DNA from: Nitratireductor luteus
Lineage (GTDB): Bacteria > Pseudomonadota > Alphaproteobacteria > Rhizobiales > Rhizobiaceae
Direction: 5' to 3'
Length of the DNA stretch: 64,000 bases
NCBI RefSeq assembly: GCF_026162365.1
Contig: NZ_JAOANW010000007.1
Span: forward strand, 186,001 to 250,000
Shown: positions 58,325-64,000 of the stretch, in pieces
Position numbering within the stretch: the stretch's first letter is position 1
How the letters are laid out: each line of letters starts with the position of its first letter
The notes under the pieces: generated by a model
What the model was told of the DNA's origin: nothing
The model's input: only the letters and a program-made list of their open reading frames with translations
The model's database searches: none
Program-made: the position numbers and the translations under genes

Positions 58325-60814
58325 ATGTCCGATATTGTAACGCGTCGTTACATGCATGGCCGGCTGATCGTGCTGCTGGCCGGGTTTGTACTTGCGGTGG
58401 CCATCGGCCTCGGCGCGCTATTCTGGCAGGCGCAGCAGGCCAAGACTCAGGTGCGGTTCGGCGCCCTTCTGGGATTTATGACGGAGGCGACCGGCGAATT
58501 GATCTACAGCGCCTTGCGACTCGAACATATAAGCAAGCATCTGCGTGGTACACCTGCGGCATACGGCCTTCCCGTCGGCAAAGGGCCCGCCAACGCGGAA
58601 GAAGCGCTTCAAACCGCCCAGGACGAGTTGAATCAGGCGCTGGAACGGCTGCAGACGGCCTATAACGCCATGGAGATTGCGGCGCGCGGCGACATCTTGA
58701 CACTGGAAAGCAGGCGCATCACCGATGAAGATGAAAGCCGGTCACGTTCGGCGGATCCAAGCAAGAATCCCCTCTTTGACAGCATAGAGACCTCAAAAGT
58801 GCCGCGTTCGGTCCTGGCCACCTGGGACGGCACGGGAGACGCTAATTCGCTCCGGCATGAATTGAAAAGCGTCCTGACGCTCACCGACCGCCTTGGCACA
58901 TACGGCGACTACTCCGCCCCGGCCGCCCTACGGGTTTTTGCGGAGCTGCAGACATTGGTGAACCAGCAGCTCCGCCCGCATCTGAAGGAGGTTTCCGACT
59001 CCCTTCACGAGGAGATGGTCTCCACATACGACACCATGCAGTTCAGCCTGATCCTGAACGGTCTGGCGATCGTGCTGGTCGCCATGCTGATCGCATCCCG
59101 CATATTGCTACCGATGATCACGCGTATCGACGAAGCCCAGAAGGAGCTTCACGACACCAATCTCTCCTTGGCCGACGAGAAGCTTAGGGCGCAATCCGCG
59201 GACAAGGCGAAATCCGAGTTCCTTGCCAATATGAGCCATGAAATCCGCACTCCGATGAACGGTGTCATGGGCATGGCGGAGCTCCTGGCGCGCACCGAGC
59301 TCGATCGGCGGCAGTCGATGTTCGTGGATGTCATCGTCAAATCGGGCACGGCATTGCTGACCATCATCAACGACATCCTGGATTTCTCGAAGATCGACGC
59401 GGGACAACTTGCGCTCGAAACCGGCCCCTTCCGCTTGGGCGAAGTCATCGAGGATGTGGCTACCCTCGTCTCTCCGCGCGTCGCGGAAAAGGACCTGGAG
59501 CTGATCGTCCGGGTCGACCCGGCGCTTCCCGTAAGTGTGATCGGGGACATGGGCCGTTTCCGACAGGTCGCGACGAACCTCGTCGGCAACGCCGTCAAGT
59601 TCACCGAACGCGGCCATGTGCTCGTCGATGTCTCCGGCTCCGTCAAAGGCGACCTTACGGAGGTCACCGTAAGTGTCGAGGACACCGGGCTCGGCATCCC
59701 TGTGGAAATGCAAAAGGTTGTATTCGACAAATTTGCGCAGGTGGATGCTTCGTCCACGCGCCGGCACGAAGGCACCGGCCTCGGTCTTGCCATCGCATCG
59801 CGTCTCGTGGAACTCATGGGCGGCAGCATGGGTGTGGAAAGCCAGCCTGGCAAGGGTTCCGTCTTCCGGTTCACGATCCCCCTTGAAATCGATCGCGGCG
59901 CCGAACGGCCGAAGCCGGTGCCCTATGACGTTTCGGGCGCCCGCGTGCTGGCCATCGACGACAATCCGATCAACCGCGATATCCTGATCGAACAGCTCAA
60001 GAGCTGGGGCTTCGAGGGCGTCGCGGTGGAAAGCGGCGAAGTCGGCCTTGCCTTCCTCAACCGCGCTGTCGAACTAGACGCGCGCGTCGACTGCATCATC
60101 CTCGACTACCAGATGCCGGACATGAACGGGGCGGACGTGGCCCGCCGCATCAAGTCCAACCCGGCGACCGCCGACATTCCCATCGTGCTTTTGACCTCGG
60201 TCGACCAGGCCGAGACCGGACGCCTGATCGGCGAATGCGGCATCACCGCCCAGCTCAACAAACCGGCACGCTCATCCGCGCTCCTCGAAGCGCTCGTCTC
60301 GGCGATGCAGACGGCGCGTATGCAGAGCGGGGAGCAGATCGCCGAGGCCGCGTTCCAGCATCCGCGCCTCGTCAGCACCGTCGAGGCGCATAAAACCGTG
60401 GAGACGGCAAGACGCGGCCGGCTGGACGTCCTGGTGGCCGAGGACAACGAGGTCAACCAGCTCGTTTTCAGCCAGGTCCTGGACGGCATCGATCTGAACT
60501 ACCGGATAGCCGCCAACGGAAAGACAGCCGTGAAAATGCACGACGCGCTCAACCCGCGCATCATACTGATGGACGTTTCCATGCCGGAAATGAACGGCCT
60601 GGAGGCGACCGCGGCGATACGCGCCCGGGAAAAGAGCATGAACCGGCATACGCCTATCATCGGCATCACCGCACACGCGCTGACCGGCGACCGCGACAAA
60701 TGCCTCGACGCAGGCATGGACGACTATCTGTCGAAGCCCATTTCACCGCGCAAGCTGGCCGAAAAGATCGAGCTCTGGCTCAAGGAAGAGGAAAAATTCG
60801 CTGAAACCGCCTGA
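58325..60814 (+). CDS. hybrid sensor histidine kinase with two receiver domains
   Basis: 829 residues. Two membrane helices (about 14-35 and 241-265) flank a periplasmic sensor of about 205 residues with no recognised fold. Then a short linker, HisKA with H305 in NMSHEIRTPMNG, HATPase (NLVGNAVKF 418-426, DTGLGIP, GTGLGLAI), receiver 1 with D594, and receiver 2 with D750. No HPt domain is in the protein and no response regulator is adjacent, so its partner is unknown. Isolated between ispA and ispG. Confidence 0.92.
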   Translation: MSDIVTRRYMHGRLIVLLAGFVLAVAIGLGALFWQAQQAKTQVRFGALLGFMTEATGELIYSALRLEHISKHLRGTPAAYGLPVGKGPANAEEALQTAQDELNQALERLQTAYNAMEIAARGDILTLESRRITDEDESRSRSADPSKNPLFDSIETSKVPRSVLATWDGTGDANSLRHELKSVLTLTDRLGTYGDYSAPAALRVFAELQTLVNQQLRPHLKEVSDSLHEEMVSTYDTMQFSLILNGLAIVLVAMLIASRILLPMITRIDEAQKELHDTNLSLADEKLRAQSADKAKSEFLANMSHEIRTPMNGVMGMAELLARTELDRRQSMFVDVIVKSGTALLTIINDILDFSKIDAGQLALETGPFRLGEVIEDVATLVSPRVAEKDLELIVRVDPALPVSVIGDMGRFRQVATNLVGNAVKFTERGHVLVDVSGSVKGDLTEVTVSVEDTGLGIPVEMQKVVFDKFAQVDASSTRRHEGTGLGLAIASRLVELMGGSMGVESQPGKGSVFRFTIPLEIDRGAERPKPVPYDVSGARVLAIDDNPINRDILIEQLKSWGFEGVAVESGEVGLAFLNRAVELDARVDCIILDYQMPDMNGADVARRIKSNPATADIPIVLLTSVDQAETGRLIGECGITAQLNKPARSSALLEALVSAMQTARMQSGEQIAEAAFQHPRLVSTVEAHKTVETARRGRLDVLVAEDNEVNQLVFSQVLDGIDLNYRIAANGKTAVKMHDALNPRIILMDVSMPEMNGLEATAAIRAREKSMNRHTPIIGITAHALTGDRDKCLDAGMDDYLSKPISPRKLAEKIELWLKEEEKFAETA

Positions 60815-60916
60815 TACCGCACTTTGGATACAGACCGCGGCGAAGGGCCAATCGCATCGAAGACATCGGCCCTGCTCTGGAACAAGCCGACTTCGGTCTT
60901 ATCGTACGGCTGGCGC

Positions 60917-62182
60917 CTACTCGGCCGCTGCCTGCTTCGCGCCGAACCGGCGCTCGATATAGTCGCCGACCATTTTCTCGAACTGGCCCGCAATCCCCGG
61001 ACCACGAAGCGTGGCGGCCTTCTTGCCATCGATATAGACGGGGGCCGCCGGCATTTCGCCGGTGCCCGGCAGGGAGATGCCGATATCGGCATGCTTGGAC
61101 TCGCCCGGTCCGTTGACGATGCAGCCCATCACCGCGACCTTGAGCGCCTCCACGCCGGGATAGCGCTCACGCCAGAGCGGCATGTTGCGGGCAAGGTCCG
61201 CCTGTATCTTCTGGGCCAGTTCCTGGAACACGGTGGAAGTCGTGCGCCCGCAGCCGGGGCAGGCCGCCACCACCGGCACGAACTGCCGGAAGCCCATGGT
61301 CTGCAATAGCTCCTGGGCCACCTTCACCTCGCGCGTGCGGTCGCCGCCGGGCTCGGGCGTCAGCGAAATGCGGATCGTGTCGCCGATGCCCTGCTGCAGG
61401 AGAATGCCCATGGCCGCCGAGGAGGCGACAATGCCCTTGGTGCCCATGCCCGCTTCGGTCAGCCCCAGATGCAGCGCGTGGTTCGACCGCTTGGCCAGTT
61501 CTGTATAGACGGCGATCAGATCCTGCACCTGGCTCACCTTGGCCGACAGGATGATCTTGTCGCGCGTCAGGCCGATCTCTTCCGCCAACGCCGCCGAAAG
61601 CAGCGCCGACTGGACGATGGCCTCGCGTGTGACTTCCTGCGCCGTCATCGGCGAGCCGCCGCGCTGGTTCTCGTCCATCAGCCTCGTAAGCAGTTCCTGA
61701 TCCAGCGAGCCCCAGTTGACGCCGATCCGGACCGGCTTGTCGTAGCGGATCGCCGTTTCGACGATCGCCGCGAACTGCTTGTCCTTCTTGTCGCGAAAAC
61801 CGACATTGCCGGGATTGATACGGTACTTGGCGAGCGCTTCTGCACAGGCGGGATGATCGGCGAGAAGCTTGTGCCCGATATAATGGAAATCGCCCACCAA
61901 CGGCACGTTGACCCCCACCCGCTCCAGCCGTTCCCGGATTTTCGGCACGGCGGCGGCGGCCTCGTCGCGGTCCACGGTGATCCGCACGATCTCAGACCCG
62001 GCCCGGTGCAGCGCCGCTACTTGCGCCACCGTTCTGTCGACATCGGCGGTGTCGGTATTGGTCATCGACTGCACGGCCACCGGTGCATCGCCGCCCACGA
62101 GAACACCGTCCACGTCGACCGCAACCGATACGCGACGGGGAAAAACCGCAGAGATGTATTCAGGCAGGCAATTGCCGGACAT
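60917..62182 (-). CDS. ispG: 4-hydroxy-3-methylbut-2-enyl diphosphate synthase
   Basis: 421 residues. It makes HMBPP in the MEP pathway with a 4Fe-4S cluster; cluster ligands are in ACPGCGRTT and in [10 protein letters not shown]-terminal TIM-barrel start [18 protein letters not shown] is typical. ATG at 62182 is preferred over the TTG at 62206 since it gives a standard N-terminus. Convergent with the kinase. Confidence 0.96.
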   Translation of the reverse strand: MSGNCLPEYISAVFPRRVSVAVDVDGVLVGGDAPVAVQSMTNTDTADVDRTVAQVAALHRAGSEIVRITVDRDEAAAAVPKIRERLERVGVNVPLVGDFHYIGHKLLADHPACAEALAKYRINPGNVGFRDKKDKQFAAIVETAIRYDKPVRIGVNWGSLDQELLTRLMDENQRGGSPMTAQEVTREAIVQSALLSAALAEEIGLTRDKIILSAKVSQVQDLIAVYTELAKRSNHALHLGLTEAGMGTKGIVASSAAMGILLQQGIGDTIRISLTPEPGGDRTREVKVAQELLQTMGFRQFVPVVAACPGCGRTTSTVFQELAQKIQADLARNMPLWRERYPGVEALKVAVMGCIVNGPGESKHADIGISLPGTGEMPAAPVYIDGKKAATLRGPGIAGQFEKMVGDYIERRFGAKQAAAE

Positions 62183-62276
62183 GATGGGAGCGTTCCCAAG
62201 GGTCAAACCGTTACGGCTTTCAGGTGGCGGACATGGGCCCGAATGTCAATGCCGTGGCCAGCGGTGGCTGCGCCGA

Positions 62277-63047
62277 TCACTTCAACCGCAGGAAGTCCGT
62301 TCGCATCTCCGCCTCGCAGGCTTCCATGTAACGCGAGGCGCTCAGCATGTGCTTGTACATGATGGAGCGCACGCTTTCGCTGTCGCCGGCCCTCAGCGCC
62401 GCAAGCAGACGCATCTGGTACGACAGCCCCACCTCGCGCAATTCCGGGTTGGGCCTGTCATAGATGCGCTTGCATACGGTGAGGCTGCGCAGGAGGTTCT
62501 GCAGGAAGCCGCACATGAAACCCAGCACCGGGTTCGGGCTTATCTCAGCAAGCGCGCCGTGGAAATCGAGCTCAGCCATGCGCTGCTGATATTCCTCACC
62601 CACCGTCTCGGCGGGATGGTCGTAGGCCCGCATCGTTTCTTCCAGCCGGGCGTAATGCGCCTCGTCCATGTGGCCGACCAGGCTTGCCGCCAGCTCCGGC
62701 TCAAGCTGGCAGCGCACGGCGTAGATGTCGGCAATGGAAGGCTGGCGGAAGAAGAAATAGTTGGCCAGAAGCTCCATCGCCTGGCGTTCGCCCAGTGCGG
62801 AGACGAAGATGCCGCCGCCCGGCCCCGTGCGCGTCGTTACCAGCCCTTGGGCCTCGAGCGAGCGCAACGCCTCGCGCATCGTGCCCTTCGAGGCCCGGAA
62901 GCGCTCGATCAGCGCCTTTTCCTGCGGCAAACGGTCGCCGGGTCGCAGATTGTGTTCCACGATCCAGTCCTTGAGCTCCTCGCAGATGATGGCCGGCCTC
63001 TTCGGACCCCGCGGGGGGCGCGGGCGGCGGGTCCGTGTTTCGATCAC
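62277..63047 (-). CDS. FadR-type GntR family transcriptional regulator
   Basis: 256 residues. N-terminal winged helix (residues 22-90: ICEELKDWIVEHNLRPGDRLPQEKALIERFRASKGTMREALRSLEAQGLV) and FCD domain (RCQLEPELAASLVGHMDE onwards). The start is GTG at 63047, overlapping the stop of the oppF-like gene (GTGA), so translation is coupled. It probably controls the peptide transporter operon in response to a small ligand. Confidence 0.9.
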   Translation of the reverse strand: MIETRTRRPRPPRGPKRPAIICEELKDWIVEHNLRPGDRLPQEKALIERFRASKGTMREALRSLEAQGLVTTRTGPGGGIFVSALGERQAMELLANYFFFRQPSIADIYAVRCQLEPELAASLVGHMDEAHYARLEETMRAYDHPAETVGEEYQQRMAELDFHGALAEISPNPVLGFMCGFLQNLLRSLTVCKRIYDRPNPELREVGLSYQMRLLAALRAGDSESVRSIMYKHMLSASRYMEACEAEMRTDFLRLK

Positions 63048-64000
63048 GCAGCCCCCTCCATAGCCGACACGCCCAGCGGGTGGAAGCAAGCCGCCAGCCG
63101 TCCGTCCGAACCCTTCTCCTCCAGCGGCGGGCGCATTGCACGGCAATCGTCCTGCGCGCGCGGGCAGCGCGGTGCGAAAGAACAGCCAGGCGGCGGGTTG
63201 TACGGGTCCGGCAGTTCGGCCAGCCCCTCCTCGCCCTGTAGTCCTTTCTTGCCCGGCACCGGCGCCGAATCGAACAGGAGCCGCGTGTATGGATGCCGCG
63301 GACGGGAGAAAAGCCCCGCCGATGCGCCTTCCTCCACGATCCGCCCGAAATACATTACCGCCACCCGGTCCGACACGCTCTCCACGACCGACAGATCGTG
63401 GCTGATAAAGACATAAGTGAGCCCGAACCCGCCCTTGAGATCGTCGAGCAGGTTGAGCACCTGCGCCTGCACGGAAACATCGAGCGCGGAGACCGGCTCG
63501 TCCAACACCAGGATCTCCGGTTCCGCCGCAAGCGCCCGCGCGATGCCGATGCGCTGGGCCTGCCCGCCGGAAAACTCATGCGGATAGCGGTCGAGGAACT
63601 CCGCGCGCAGGGAGACGGCGTCCATCAGCTCTTCGAGCCGGTCGCGGCGCCTGGCCGAATCCAGCCCCAGCAGATGGATCATCGGTGCCTCGAGGATCTT
63701 GCGGATCGTCTTGCGCGGATTGAGCGAAGACACTGGATCCTGGAAAACATACTGAATGATGCGGGCAAGACCCCGCGAATCGCCCTTCGCCAGCGCCGTA
63801 ACATCCTCGCCCCCCATGACGATGGAGCCTTGCGTGGGTGCGTCGAGCCCGACCAGCATGCGCGCCAGCGTCGACTTGCCGCAGCCCGATTCGCCGACAA
63901 TGCCCAGCGTCTCGCCCTTTTCCAGCCGCAGGTCCACCCCCTGCACGGCATGCACCGCCGGCTTTGCCTTGCCGAACAAGGTCCGCCCGCCTCCGAAGAC
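63044..64000 (-). CDS. oligopeptide/dipeptide ABC transporter ATP-binding protein (partial, 5' end off window)
   Basis: About 318 codons visible, running off the right edge; the apparent start at a TTG (63979) is not credible because the frame stays open upstream (FGGGRT). Walker A GESGCGKST, signature FSGGQAQRIGIARAL, Walker B LVLDEPVSALD, H-loop SHD, and the C-terminal oligo_HPY cysteine domain (GCSFAPRCPRAQDDCR). Typical DppF/OppF second ATPase. Part of an operon with the GntR regulator. Confidence 0.92.
   Translation of the reverse strand, partial: VFGGGRTLFGKAKPAVHAVQGVDLRLEKGETLGIVGESGCGKSTLARMLVGLDAPTQGSIVMGGEDVTALAKGDSRGLARIIQYVFQDPVSSLNPRKTIRKILEAPMIHLLGLDSARRRDRLEELMDAVSLRAEFLDRYPHEFSGGQAQRIGIARALAAEPEILVLDEPVSALDVSVQAQVLNLLDDLKGGFGLTYVFISHDLSVVESVSDRVAVMYFGRIVEEGASAGLFSRPRHPYTRLLFDSAPVPGKKGLQGEEGLAELPDPYNPPPGCSFAPRCPRAQDDCRAMRPPLEEKGSDGRLAACFHPLGVSAMEGAA

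Overview
The window is a gene-dense, GC-rich chromosomal segment of an alphaproteobacterium. It most likely belongs to the order Hyphomicrobiales (Rhizobiales), near Phyllobacteriaceae or Mesorhizobium relatives. The evidence is the gene order (rpoH2-carD-fdxA-hslR-helicase-phaB-phaA/phaR-rpmF-mtgA-ispA and mdh-sucCD-sucAB-lpd), a Brucella Omp19-like lipoprotein, a hemC-hemD-Mic60-hemY operon, an EcfG-type promoter before rpoH2, and intergenic palindromic repeats of the kind common in this order. The family-level placement is an inference. I see no tRNA or rRNA genes, no CRISPR array, no insertion sequence and no prophage, so this is mostly conserved core genome.

Layout. 1-8.3 kb: a truncated MsbA-like ABC exporter, rpmE, a SelW-like protein with yebC, a periplasmic metallo-beta-lactamase-fold protein, TerC, a YmdB-like phosphodiesterase, 5-formyl-THF cyclo-ligase with a probable 6S RNA upstream, a GNAT acetyltransferase, a glutamine amidotransferase and a TerB protein. 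8.4-13.3 kb: the hem operon with its Mic60/mitofilin homologue. 13.4-17.1 kb, divergent from hem: tsaD-gpsA-yciI-EVE-methyltransferase. 17.2-21.6 kb: dapF-mtaB-ftsY-yciB, in which ftsY carries a long Glu-Pro hexanucleotide repeat and two in-frame palindromic repeats. 21.6-23.8 kb: a DUF1328 peptide, an Omp19-like lipoprotein and zapE. 23.8-35 kb: the TCA cluster mdh-sucC-(cupin)-sucD-sucA-sucB-(secreted protein, LysE exporter)-lpd. SucB has two lipoyl domains. 35-40 kb: a membrane protein, TraB/GumN, xerC, an ABC-F ATPase and thiamine pyrophosphokinase. 40.3-43.8 kb: a TPP riboswitch and thiBPQ. 43.9-52 kb: an M48 lipoprotein protease, rpoH2 (EcfG promoter), carD, fdxA, hslR and an SUV3-like helicase. 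52-55.5 kb: a 640-bp intergenic region with clustered GANTC sites and a 22-bp direct repeat, then phaB-phaA and divergent phaR. 55.6-64 kb: rpmF, a small hypothetical gene with mtgA, ispA, an orphan hybrid histidine kinase, ispG, and the start of a GntR-regulated oligopeptide transporter operon.

Functionally the window links central carbon metabolism (mdh, sucCDAB, lpd), the acetyl-CoA branch to PHB (phaAB, phaR), isoprenoid synthesis (ispA, ispG), tetrapyrrole synthesis (hemC, hemD), thiamine supply (riboswitch, thiBPQ, thiamine pyrophosphokinase, feeding the ThDP-dependent SucA) and stress control (RpoH2 downstream of EcfG).

No clear new multi-gene system is evident. The most interesting signals are non-coding or architectural: a composite dispersed repeat (three core copies plus related palindromes), repeats inserted in-frame in ftsY, the GANTC/direct-repeat intergenic region, the cupin gene between sucC and sucD, and the double-lipoyl SucB.
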